Shown: in pieces, positions 1 to 9,544 of the stretch
How positions within the stretch are numbered: position 1 is the stretch's first letter
How the letters are laid out: each line of letters begins with the position of its first letter
From: Cylindrotheca closterium
Taxonomy: Eukaryota; Bacillariophyta; Bacillariophyceae; Bacillariales; Bacillariaceae
Length of the DNA stretch: 14,857 bases
Assembly (NCBI GenBank): GCA_933822405.4
Contig: CAKOGP040001813.1
Location: 2,305-17,161 of the forward strand
Direction: 5' to 3'
Position numbers and translations under genes: made by a program
The notes under the pieces: model-generated
What the model was told of the DNA's origin: nothing
Databases searched by the model: none
Seen by the model: the letters and a program-made list of their open reading frames with translations, nothing else

Positions 1-329
1 AAAATCCCACGATCCACATTTTCGTGTGAAACCAAAAATTCACATACTCAACACAAGCCCTTGAACTTTCTGTGTATCAATCTTCATGTGATTGTTTGAA
101 CACATTGAAATAAGCGAATAGTTAACACGATGAATGGCAGTTGAACCTATGAACACGGAGTCTAGCGATCGGAGACGTCGCTAAACTCAACAAGTTCTCA
201 CTGCCATATCGTCACAATTTTAGTAAATCTGCACTTTTACATCAAACTATTGTCTCTCAAGTTTTATACTTCTATCAAACTACTTCGCTTCAAATACATA
301 ACAGCTCTGTCTACAGATATTTTCTGACT
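1..329 (+). repeat. 5' LTR, 3' part (first ~63 bp outside the window)
   Basis: Bases 1-329 match 8300-8628 base for base; identity stops at 330 (g here, c at 8629). ATG triplets occur at 86, 130, 134 and 149, and none from there to the gag start at 940. A T/A-rich TTTTATA at 262-268 is a possible TATA-like element that would place transcription start near the LTR end, after all of these ATGs; this is inference. A GACGTC palindrome lies at 174-179, a bZIP-type core. Confidence 0.96.
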
Positions 330-343
330 GGTTATTACAGCCC
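329..343 (+). other. Candidate primer binding site
   Basis: The sequence directly after the LTR reads TGGTTATTACAGCCC. It begins with TGG, the complement of a tRNA 3' CCA end, if the last LTR base (329) is shared. I could not assign a tRNA. The GGTTAT start also recalls the anticodon-arm priming of some copia elements, so either mode is possible. Position is the main evidence. Confidence 0.4.
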
Positions 344-448
344 AAATCGGATAACTACCACACGCTTCCCAACAAGAATACAACACAAACAAATCAGGGA
401 TCTCAACCTACAAGAGTCCTCCACCGGGTGGCACATCGCCTTTTTCCC

Positions 449-719
449 ACATCGAGCACATAGCTTTCCAAACGTCAACGTAACAGCAGAACCATCCGAC
501 ACATTGAGCACATAGCTTCTTCCCAACATCGAGCGCATAGCTTTCCAAACGTCAACGTAACAGCAGAACCATCCGACACATCAAGCGCATAGCTTCTTCC
601 CAACATCGAGCGCATAGCTTTCCAAACGTCAACGTAACAGCAGAACCATCCGACACATCGAGCGCATAGCTTCTTCCCAACATCGAGCGCATAGCTTTCC
701 CACATTAACGACACAGCAG
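449..719 (+). repeat. 77-bp tandem repeat in the retrotransposon leader (3.5 copies)
   Basis: Units start at 449, 526, 603 and 680 (last one partial and diverged), giving an exact period of 77 bp. Each full unit holds two sub-copies of ACATCGAGCGCATAGCTT, one followed by TCC and one by CTTCCCA, so the unit itself arose by duplication. Each full unit carries ACGTCA (472-477, 549-554, 626-631), the core of CRE/CCRE-type bZIP sites known from diatom CO2-responsive promoters. The fourth copy has lost it. A partial upstream copy of the half unit is visible near 432-448. Function is unknown; an enhancer or an RNA packaging role are inferences. Confidence 0.9.
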
Positions 720-875
720 AAACAAAGGGAGCGATTGCACCCGAACCAACATTTCCTCGCCGTCACCGAGCGACGACACAACAGGGCACACCGAACCACT
801 TGATCTACTTCACGTCTTCAACAGTGCCATCAACGAATCAGCAGAAACAGAGGGAGCGACCGCACGCGAACCAAC
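716..875 (+). repeat. Degenerate direct repeat, 125-bp offset, in leader
   Basis: Bases 716-750 and 841-875 are two imperfect copies of a sequence starting GCAGAAACA and containing GGGAGCG and CGAACCAAC. They lie just upstream of the gag start. The second copy contains CAGAGGGAGC (848-857), which recurs exactly in pol at 6073-6082 and resembles the polypurine tract. Confidence 0.7.
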
Positions 876-939
876 CGAACCAGAACAGTCTCCTTTTCTT
901 ACTTTACGGCCCCAATCGTTCCTTACGATCCAACCAACC

Positions 940-2376
940 ATGGCTCAAGGAGCAAATCCAACAACTTCACCAACTTCACCAACTTCACCAGTTGGACCCA
1001 CACCACCATCTGGGGCGACAGCACCAACAAGTGGCGTGCTCTTCAGCCCAACAACTCCAACTCTTGGGAACAAGGTCCGCACCAGCTCCAGCACCGAAAC
1101 CGCTTGGACTGGAGGGAAACCCAATCCGACCCGTACTGGCCTTGATCCTTCAGCTTCCACTACCATGGAACATCCGGGACAGTTGCGTCCCACAGGCTAT
1201 GAAGCAATGAAAAGCGCCACCTACCGCAGAACGTCTGACCTCGTTTCGATCACCAAGAAGACGAAGATGACTAGATTCAAGAAGGAACTTTGGCAAACTG
1301 CAGTCTCCCGAGGACTGGACTCCGTCATGTACCTTCCTCGCAGCGGCGACCAGATCTCCGTTGTGACAAGCTCCGATATGTTCACGAAAGAGGAAGCTGA
1401 GCTTGAATACACCAAGATTCTCCCGACGTATGACAGCTACTGCAGATCCAATGACAGGGACGCTGCACACTTACTCATGAACGCCATTGATCCAGATCTT
1501 CGAAAGGAAGTTGAACTATTCCACAACACCACTGATGGGTTTATTGTTGTATGGTACGTTCTCCTTCGTCTCCTCTATGACAACAACATCGACCGCAAAC
1601 GCAACATTGAATCCGAGCTTCGGAAGGTTGCCGTCACAAGCTACCCACAACAGAATGTCAACGCCATTGTTGCCACCTTCCTCAACATGGCAGAAGAACT
1701 TGACGATATGGATGACTACAATCACGACAACACCATCAAGATGCTCGACACTCTTTCCTATGCCGGTGGTGGAACCGATCCAAGCAATCCCGACACCCTC
1801 TACTTCCGCAGCCAAATTATGACTCTTTGCAGCCGTGTGGACGATGCTCTCATCGCTATCCGAGGACTATCAGCGGCTAGCGCTACCACTTACATGGTGG
1901 CACATGATGTTCACTACCGTCAAGTCCTCATGAAAGTCCAAAAGTCTTACCTTCAGCTCTTCAACAACCACAAGTGGCCCCCAGCAAACACCCCTCTCGA
2001 CTCTCGTACTCCGTCCGCCCTGCAAGCCAACAACGTACTGACCCAGAAGCACCTGAAGGAACAGTTTCGTGCCTTTCTGCTCCAACAAGCACAAGGAAAC
2101 AACACCAACACTAACACCAACACCAACACCAATAACAACACCAATAACAACAACAACAATCGCAATGGTGACCGCACCGGCAACGCACCTCCCAATCCCA
2201 AGCGGGTCCAACCCTCAATTGCCAACGGCGACGTTCCTATTGCAACCGTGGACGGGGTTCCACACTTCAGGAAGAACATCAACGGCAAGGACATGGATTG
2301 GTGCCAGACTTGCAAACGTTTCACCAACACCCACGCTACTCATCAACATGGCTCCGGTACCAACAACAACAACAGC

Positions 2377-2437
<61 letters not shown>

Positions 2438-5400
2438 CCAGCACCACGGCCACCGCCGCCAACCTTGCCTCTACCGATCTGCCACCGGATATTGATTTTG
2501 GCACCTTTAACATCGCCGACTACAACTTCTACGTATCCTCTGGTATCACCTCCCAGGATGTGCTTGGCGTGATCGCTCCTCCTGCTCTTGTCGAAACTGT
2601 CTCTGACGATGTTCACGACGACACCATCCCTGTCATCGACCGCGATGCTGTCACCGCTCATCACTGGTGTGTTCCTGTTGACTCCTTTCCCCACTCTCAC
2701 TCCACTACCACATCTGCACTCGACTCTCCTACTGTTGAGACCGTCACTGACGACAATGACGATGCAGCCATCATCCCTACCATCGACCGCGACGACGTCA
2801 CCATTCAACACTGGTGTGTCCCAGTTGATTCCTTCATTAACTCTGACTCCGCTGCCATGCATGGGCCTGCCGTCGACTACGACTCTGACAATGATGACGT
2901 GCCTCCTTCCCTCGTGGACCGCACTTCCGATCACGAGTCTGACGACGACTCTGTTCTTGATGATTCCTCTTCGGTCCTTCCCCAGGAAACTACGATTCCC
3001 ACCTATCGCCTTCATCCGACTGCATCTCGCCCAGCATCGCTTTGGCGTCCACTTGCCCTACTCCTGCCACCTCTCTTCCTTGGGCTTCGATTCCTCCTTC
3101 CGTTTCTTGCTACCCACACCAACCGTGGTTTGTCGCAAGCCTCCATGATGGTCCAAGACTTCCCCATTCTTTCCTTTCTGGCTACCCAGGCCAACCGAGG
3201 TTTTCTTCACCTGTGGTCTATTGTCTCCCACCATCCCACTACCATCGCATTTCGCGCCTTTGGCTCTGCCTTCCCTTCCATCTTCGCTGAGCACCGATGT
3301 TCCTGGTCTGCTCTACCCTTTTGGCTCTGGCTGGTCCTTGCAGTTTTCATCCTCATCGGACCCCAACGCCTCTGTACCCCTGCCCCTCCCCCTCCCCGCC
3401 ACGTTCGACGCCATCTTGCCCGCCTGCACCATCGGCAGCGGCGTCCCAAACCCACTATGCAGTTCCCTTCCTTCCGTCATCCACGCTACCAACCTTCGCG
3501 CGCCCAGCTTCTTTCCCGATGCCAATGGCGGCGGGTATCCACCGGCCTCAGCGGCTCCAAGGCTTCAGCGATTCCCACCGACCTCAGCCACCTTTATGTC
3601 AACTTCCACCGTTGTAAAGCACGCCACCGCTGTCAATACAAATCGCAACGTCGTCGCCGTTGGATGTCGCCCTACACTCGGAGACTCCGATCCCTTCAGC
3701 TACACCAGCTTGCCTCTTCAATGCGGCTCACACAGCTCCGCACCGGTTTCAAGGCTCAGGCTCAGTATCAACAACATTGCAAACAGCGAGGACTCCTGGT
3801 TATCGATCAAATTCACCAGTGGAACTGGCAAACTCAACACAGTCAGCATATGTCGGAACAGCTGTTACAAGGCGACCTCTCTCCCATTCTCCCGGATCTG
3901 ATCTCGTCCCCTTCCCCGGTTGCCTCTTTCCCCAGCTGGGATGATGACTCCGTCTCCACCAGCTGCTTCAGTGAGATCGATGCGCCCGATTATGACCCCC
4001 CTGATCCCACACCTTCTGTCCTCATCAATCCACATGGAACCGTGTCCATCTACACCGCCACCACGACTATTGCTACCTCCATCGCCGAGTTCGCTGAGGA
4101 TCACCTATTCCTCTCCGAGACATCTGCCGACATGGAACCAGCGTTTCCGGTCATCTGGGATTCTGGAGCCTCGGTGTGTGTCACACCCCACAAGCGTGAC
4201 TTTGTCGGCAAGCTTCACCCCCCTCCCAACTCCAGCACCAAAGGGATCGGAGGCCCCATTGAGGTCACCGGATGCGGACATGTCGCATGGACGTTCAAGA
4301 CCACCACCAACACCTTCCGTACCTTGGTTCTGCCAGCCGTTCTAGTTCCCTTGGCCAACCAACGTCTTTTGAGCACCAGCTCCCTCCTTCATTGTCACTC
4401 CAAGGAAACCATCTCCCTTTCCTCTGACGGCATGCTACTCTCTGGAACCACTAGCGACGGTGCCTCTACACGACCCATTGCAGTGGACATCTCTCCCACC
4501 AACAACTTACCTACCGCTACGGCATACCGCGTCATTGATTCTCCGCAACCACCTCCCGAGGCCCACGCTGACGATGTCACTGTAGCAATCGACAACCTCC
4601 ACAGTTCCCAAGGCCCAGCTCCGACATCATCTCGCACTGATCGAAACTCTTTCATGATGTCCAGCATTGCCGAAGTCAGTCGCCATAACATCAACCTTGA
4701 CGACGGTGACAAGGAATGGTTGAAATGGCATCAACGTCTTGGCCACCGTTCATTCGCCATTGTACGCTTCTTGATGCGCACCGGAACCCTTGCTAAAAGT
4801 CAACGCATGCGGACGCTGCACACCCACATTTCCAAACGAGTTGAACCACCCAAGTGTGCCGCATGTTGCTACGCCAAAGCTAAACGACGTGCCGTTGCCA
4901 AGGCCAAAACTCATGCTCGCGTCAAGGATGCTCCCAGCTCTCTTCGCGCCAACACTCTTTATCCCGGTCAAGAGGTATCCGTCGATCATCTTGTTTCATC
5001 TGTTCCTGGCCGAACCTACACTGGCTACGGGAAAGGTCACAAGTCTGAGATGTTCCGCGGATCTGCTATCTTCGTCGACAATGCGACAGGATATATCTTC
5101 GTTCAACATCAGAAATCCCTGAACACCCACGAAACATTACGGGCCAAGGAAATGTATGAGGCGAATTGTCGTGACCTTGGTGTCGTTCCTCAAAAATACC
5201 GCAGTGACAACGCTGCTGTCTTCCACAGCCACGAATACAAGCAACATCTTGAAGCCTTCAGTCAAACTCAAAAGTTCGCTGGTGTTGGCCAACACCATGC
5301 CAATGGCATCGTCGAAAAGGCCATTCAGGACATTCAATCTACTGCCCGCACATTGCTCATTCACCTTGCCATCCGTTGGCCCGAACAAGCCGATCTCGCT

Positions 5401-8214
5401 CTCTGGCCAATGGCCATCGACCATGCAGTCTTCCTCCACAACCACCTCCCCGACGTCGACACTGGTCTCACACCCATGGACAAATTCTCCCGCCAACGTT
5501 GGCCCCACTCCAAATATCACGATATCCATGTGTTTGGATGCCCCACCTACGTTCTCGACAAGAAAATCGCGGATGGTAAGACTCTTCCCAAGTTCTCGCC
5601 ACGCTCCGAACGCTACGTTCACCTTGGGTTCAGTCCTTTTCACGCAAGCACAGTGCCGCTGGTCCTCAACCCTCGCACCGGTGCCATCACACCCCAATTC
5701 AATTGCATCTTTGATGACTGGTTTGCCACATTATCCGCCAACGTCGACGATGTCCCCACCTTCATGGAGGAACAGTGGCAGCATCTCTTTGGCGACTCCC
5801 AATTTCAATTTCCCACCGATGATAATGATCCTCCTTCCTTGACACCTCCATCTCAAGTCCCCCTATCTTATGAGCCTTCCGCTCTTGATTCCTTTGAACC
5901 TTCCACCAGCCGCTACGCCGGCACCCAACCTACCCTATCTGATCCCTCCGTTTTCCGTGAACCCTCCCAACCTTCGTTTGAGAGGGAGAGTGTGTCAGTT
6001 GAGAGGGAGCAGTCTCCTCCCGCCAATATTCCTACATCCACAAATACTGGCAATCCTACTCCATCACCCCTTCAGAGGGAGCAACAAACTCAGTCAAAGA
6101 GTCCCCATATAACGGCACGCGAAACTCCCATTGACCTACCATCATCATCAATTCCGCCAACATCATCATCCGGACCACCATTGCGACGCAGTACACGATC
6201 CACCAGAGGTAAACCGGCTCCCATTCTCGATCCCAACCCCCATTCTAAGACCTACGTCTCCAAACCTTTGCCATCCTCCAACTTGGCCGAGATCAATCCA
6301 TCAAACGATCCCGACTTCAATGACACCGAAAACCTCCATTCGTTCCCAAAGGACACTCCATTTCTTGCCAACGAGGATCTGGTATTGACCACCAGCCATC
6401 CTTCATACAGACGATTCAAGACTCAACCAGAGTCAGATGATGGTGGTATTTGTGGATTCTATGACCTCCATTTCTCCTACCTTGGCTACACCACCACAAA
6501 CACTCCCAAATTTGTGTTTCTTGACAGCAAGGCACCACCTGATTCGATCGAATTTCTCAAAACTGGCACCACCGACCCTGATATTTTAAGCTGGGATGAA
6601 GCTATGGCTGGTCCTGATCGAGACAAGTGGCGTGAGGCTGCCTTGAAGGAGATCAGAGCACTCGAACACAAGCGCACATGGTTGGAAGCCCCAGAATCCA
6701 ATGCCACAGTCAGAGTAATTCCTGGCACTTGGGTTTTTCGAGTCAAACGCGCGCCAGATGGATCCATCATCAAATTCAAGGCCAGATGGGTATTACGAGG
6801 TGATCTTCAGGACCTGGACATGGACACCACCGCTGAAGTCGTCGCTTGGTCCTCGGTCCGCACATTTATGGTCCTTAGTCTCAAGCTTGGATGGGTCATG
6901 AAGTCGATCGATTTCACCAATGCCTTTCTCCATGCCAAACTACCAGACAATCTGGAAATGTTTGCTCACCTACCAAGAGGCTTCTACTCTAATATGAGAA
7001 GTATCACTGGTGAACGAACAGTACTACACCTCAAGAAGTCTGCATATGGGACAACCATTGCGCCAAGGCTATGGTACAAACATTTAATGAAGGCATTTCA
7101 CGAGCTTGGATTTGAAAGCTCCTCCTACGATAAATGCTTCCTTATTCGCAAAGACATGATGATTGTCGTTTATGTCGACGACTGCGGTATCAGCACTGAC
7201 AAACCAGAGAAAATCGATGAACTTGTCAACCAGCTGAAAGAAAAGGGATTTGATTTGGAGATTGAAGGCGACTTTGAAACGTTTCTTGGAGTCGAAATTC
7301 GCCAGATGAAGGATGGTAGATACCACCTCCTTCAAGAAGGGCTCATCAAGAAGGTGCTCGAAGCCGCCAAGATGACCGACTGCAGTCCCAATCACGTTCC
7401 GGCTGCACCAACCCCACTAGGAAAGGACCCTAACGGAGAACCTTGGTCCCAACATCCCTGGCGCTACAGCTCAATCGTTGGGATGCTAATCTACCTCTGC
7501 ACAAATACTCGCCCAGACATCAGCTATGCAGTCTCCTGTGCGGCCCGCTTCAACAGCAATCCAAAAGTCAGCCATGCCACCGCCGTCAAGACAATCCTTC
7601 GTTACCTCAAGAAGACATCCGACAAAGGGTTGATTGTGAACTTTAATGGGACTCTTGACCTTGAAGCATACTGTGATGCAGATTTTGCAGGACTGTTCAA
7701 ATCTGAGGCTCCATATGATCCAGCAGTGTCTCGGTCTCGTGGCGGATATATCATTTTCCTTGGAGGAGTTCCTCTCATTTGGAAAAGCTCGCTCTTATCG
7801 TGCATTACTCTCAGCACTCTCGAGGCTGAATATGTTCAACTTTCTCGCTCCATGACGGTTCTTCTGGGGCTCAAGAATCTAATCGAAGAACTTCTTCCAC
7901 GGCTCCAACTTCCAAACTTGACCGCTTTTGTTCGCTCCATCATCTTCGAAGACAATGCTGGTGCACTACTTCTCGCTATCGGTCAACGAATCACCAATCG
8001 CACCCGCTATTTGAGCCAGTTCTATCATCATTTCTGGTCCTTTGTCCATCGCCCTCAAGATGGCCCTCCTCAAAACAACCCCAATGGTCCTTGGCATGAC
8101 GGAAAAATCAAAGTATCCAAGATTACCACTGACAAGCAGCGAGCAGACATCTTCACTAAAGGTCTGACTCGAGTTCCCTTCGAACGCAACCGATTCTCCA
8201 TCAACGGATGGTAA
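940..8214 (+). CDS. Gag-Pol polyprotein of a Ty1/copia retrotransposon
   Basis: The single frame of 2424 codons encodes all retrotransposon functions. Gag-like capsid region: about residues 110-380. An atypical zinc-binding motif, C455-x2-C458-x6-H465-x2-H468, replaces the usual CCHC knuckle. An Asn-rich tract spans 475-499. A linker of about 550 residues carries internal duplications and a hydrophobic segment (about 701-725 and 790-807). Aspartic protease: WDSGAS at D1074. Integrase: HHCC zinc finger (H1264, H1269, C1306, C1309) and DD35E triad (D1349, D1423, E1459). Reverse transcriptase (RVT_2): about 1880-2130, with D1991 and YVDD at 2078-2081. RNase H: CDADF near 2246-2248, E2295/E2297, D2338. 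The start is the first ATG after an in-frame TAA at 706-708 and has a good context (ACCATGG). No gag/pol frameshift is seen, so the Gag:Pol ratio must be set another way. All catalytic residues checked are present. Confidence 0.97.
2101..2160 (+). repeat. AAC/ACC microsatellite encoding Asn/Thr-rich tract
   Basis: A run of aac, acc and aat codons gives an Asn-Thr stretch at residues about 388-407, upstream of the zinc-binding motif. It is low-complexity and probably a disordered spacer between capsid and nucleic-acid-binding parts of Gag. Confidence 0.85.
2361..2436 (+). repeat. (AAC)n microsatellite encoding poly-Asn
   Basis: Codons 475-499 are 24 aac triplets broken only by one agc (Ser479). 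The tract follows the CCHH-type motif of Gag. Its length is likely to vary between copies. Other frames of the same tract read poly-Gln or poly-Thr and are not genes. Confidence 0.95.
2590..2838 (+). repeat. Tandem 144-bp (48-residue) duplication in the Gag-protease linker
   Basis: Unit 1 starts at 2590 and unit 2 at 2734. Both encode an acidic stretch, then IPxIDRDxVT, then HWCVPVDSF. A degraded third copy may follow (SDNDDVPPSLVDR). Codons differ at many third positions while residues are kept, which suggests that the duplicated peptide is under protein-level selection. The role is unknown. A second, shorter duplication (FLATHTNRG / FLATQANRG, 72-bp offset) lies at about 3100-3205. Confidence 0.85.
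5977..6082 (+). other. Internal polypurine-tract copies (candidate central PPT)
   Basis: TTTGAGAGGGAGAGT at 5977-5991 is identical over 15 bases to the 3' polypurine tract at 8225-8239. TTGAGAGGGAG recurs at 5999-6009 and AGAGGGAG at 6074-6081. They sit in the low-complexity linker between integrase and reverse transcriptase. Ty1 is known to carry a second, internal polypurine tract in the middle of pol, so a second plus-strand priming site is plausible here. The function is inferred from identity only. Confidence 0.55.
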
Positions 8215-8224
8215 TCATTCTCTC

Positions 8225-8238
8225 TTTGAGAGGGAGAG
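8225..8238 (+). other. 3' polypurine tract (plus-strand primer)
   Basis: The purine run GAGAGGGAGAG (8228-8238) follows the pol stop codon by 13 bp and abuts the 3' LTR, the expected place for the RNase H-resistant plus-strand primer. Its exact end depends on whether the LTR starts at 8237 (AGTC) or 8239 (TCGG). Confidence 0.85.
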
Positions 8239-8628
8239 TCGGAATATATATTCCGATGCGACACGTGTGATACTCCACAACACGTGTCATATACAAACGA
8301 AAATCCCACGATCCACATTTTCGTGTGAAACCAAAAATTCACATACTCAACACAAGCCCTTGAACTTTCTGTGTATCAATCTTCATGTGATTGTTTGAAC
8401 ACATTGAAATAAGCGAATAGTTAACACGATGAATGGCAGTTGAACCTATGAACACGGAGTCTAGCGATCGGAGACGTCGCTAAACTCAACAAGTTCTCAC
8501 TGCCATATCGTCACAATTTTAGTAAATCTGCACTTTTACATCAAACTATTGTCTCTCAAGTTTTATACTTCTATCAAACTACTTCGCTTCAAATACATAA
8601 CAGCTCTGTCTACAGATATTTTCTGACT
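8237..8628 (+). repeat. 3' LTR (complete, about 392 bp)
   Basis: The right boundary at 8628 is set by the end of identity with the 5' LTR. The left boundary is set by the polypurine tract. Taking 8237 as start gives ends AGTCGG...CTGACT, a short inverted repeat (AGTC/GACT) instead of the usual TG...CA. The palindromic beginning resembles plant copia LTRs that start TGTTGGAATA, so a start at 8239 is the alternative. Confidence 0.9.
8239..8287 (+). promoter_or_regulatory. LTR palindrome plus two ACACGTGT (G-box) sites
   Basis: TCGGAATATATATTCCGA at 8239-8256 is a perfect 18-bp palindrome with an ATATATAT centre. ACACGTGT, an 8-bp palindrome with the CACGTG core, follows at 8261-8268 and again at 8280-8287, 19 bp apart. 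CACGTG is a known bHLH/bZIP site. The layout looks like an LTR enhancer/promoter; the same bases in the 5' LTR lie just outside the window. Confidence 0.55.
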
Positions 8629-8705
8629 CTTGTCTAAGATGGTGTTGAAGGTTTGGGATTGGCGATCCACACACAGAAGGAAAAGGGAATCTTGCATTTT
8701 TTTCG

Positions 8706-8769
8706 ACTGCTGAATTTTTTCAGCAGTTGTCAGCAGTTGGCTGAATTCCCTGCAGTTGGCCTAAATTCC
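8706..8769. repeat. Hairpin and short direct repeats next to the insertion
   Basis: ACTGCTGAA-tttt-TTCAGCAGT (8706-8727) is a perfect 9-bp inverted repeat. It is followed by CAGCAGTTG copies at 8721 and 8731 and by two related 17-18-bp units, GCAGTTGGCTGAATTCC and GCAGTTGGCCTAAATTCC. It looks like a small degenerate minisatellite. Confidence 0.6.
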
Positions 8770-9544
8770 AAGATTCCGTTGTTGCAGATTCTATTGGGTC
8801 ACTGGGGTGCGCACGCATGTCACTTTTTTAACGGTGAAATTGTGGAGACAAAAGGTACAGTTTTAGCTGCTACGTACGACATACAGGCGGGTTTCAGCAG
8901 AACCTCCCTCTGTTGTTGGACGTCCTTCTTCGTCCGTCCCCCAAACAAATCCACTTTTGAGCCATCCTATAATCGAAGATTACCCGGCGCCGCCTCCACT
9001 CCTGGGCTTGAATCGCATGATGTAGTCTTTGTCTGCAGAGATTGCGCACGTATGCTACCATGGAAACTGTGGCAAAAGCCTGATGCTACATACGAGAAGC
9101 GAGTAGGTTTGGCACAGTAGCGAGGTACTAAGTTAGTGACTGGTTTGCACCAAGGTCAAATCATAGGATTCGAAAAGGACAATCAATAGGATTGACAGAC
9201 AAACCCGGCCCAAATGGGGTACCGAGCTATGGTGCAAATGAGAGAGAGGGTGGTGAGGGCGGGAAAAAGCAAAAAAGCTGACGGTCTTGACCAAGCAGCT
9301 AAGCTCCTTCTATCGTCTCCATCATCCCACAAGCTCCCATTGCGAACAATGTTGACACTCTTCGCTCCGTCCGCCAACCGTGTACTTCGACGCGCCGCAA
9401 TCGACACGACGGAGATTGAGACTAAGGAAGAGCTAGAAACGCCCATACGTCTCCCGTCTTGCCGATCCATCTCCGCTAGACAACCTCCACGACATCTGTG
9501 AGGACATTACCAGCAAGCCTGCCATTTCAGGCTCCTGTACAGCT

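Larger units (their letters stand above)
1..8628 (+). mobile_element. Ty1/copia LTR retrotransposon, CoDi-like, near full length
   Basis: The element has two direct LTRs, a leader, one gag-pol frame and a polypurine tract. Its domain order is protease, integrase, reverse transcriptase, RNase H, which defines Ty1/copia (Pseudoviridae-like) elements and excludes Ty3/gypsy. The 5' LTR is cut by the window edge: bases matching 8237-8299 of the 3' LTR lie before position 1. Bases 1-329 and 8300-8628 are identical, and the coding frame has no stop or frameshift over 7.2 kb. The insertion is therefore recent and may be competent. The 5' target duplication cannot be tested because the left flank is outside the window; on the right the flank begins CTTGT at 8629. 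The integrase style (SVDH, YRSDNA, GVGQHHANG) resembles diatom copia elements as I know them. Confidence 0.97.

Noticed and set aside
335..714. Antisense frames rich in Cys and Arg in the leader
   Set aside because: They consist of the 77-bp repeat read backwards and cross no recognisable domain.
2215..3015. 266-codon antisense frame with a long poly-Val run
   Set aside because: It is the reverse reading of the AAC microsatellite and the gag-pol linker.
2995..3420. Envelope-like gene inside the element
   Set aside because: The hydrophobic stretch is short, lies in the Gag-Pol frame before protease, and has no signal peptide or separate reading frame.
3221..3901. 226-codon frame shifted by +1 inside gag-pol
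   Set aside because: It lies wholly inside the uninterrupted Gag-Pol frame and is Ser/Pro-rich because of the C-rich sequence. I considered it as the true frame for the hydrophobic linker, but it would need two frameshifts in a copy with identical LTRs.
8653..9120. 155-codon open frame on + beside the 3' LTR
   Set aside because: No domain, signal or repeat pattern of a known protein; it begins in low-complexity repeats and is not clearly longer than chance frames nearby. Kept only as part of the flank description.
9183..9501. Overlapping 95-codon frames on both strands
   Set aside because: Each is a shadow of the other, neither has recognisable content, and the region is likely upstream sequence of the 9757 gene.
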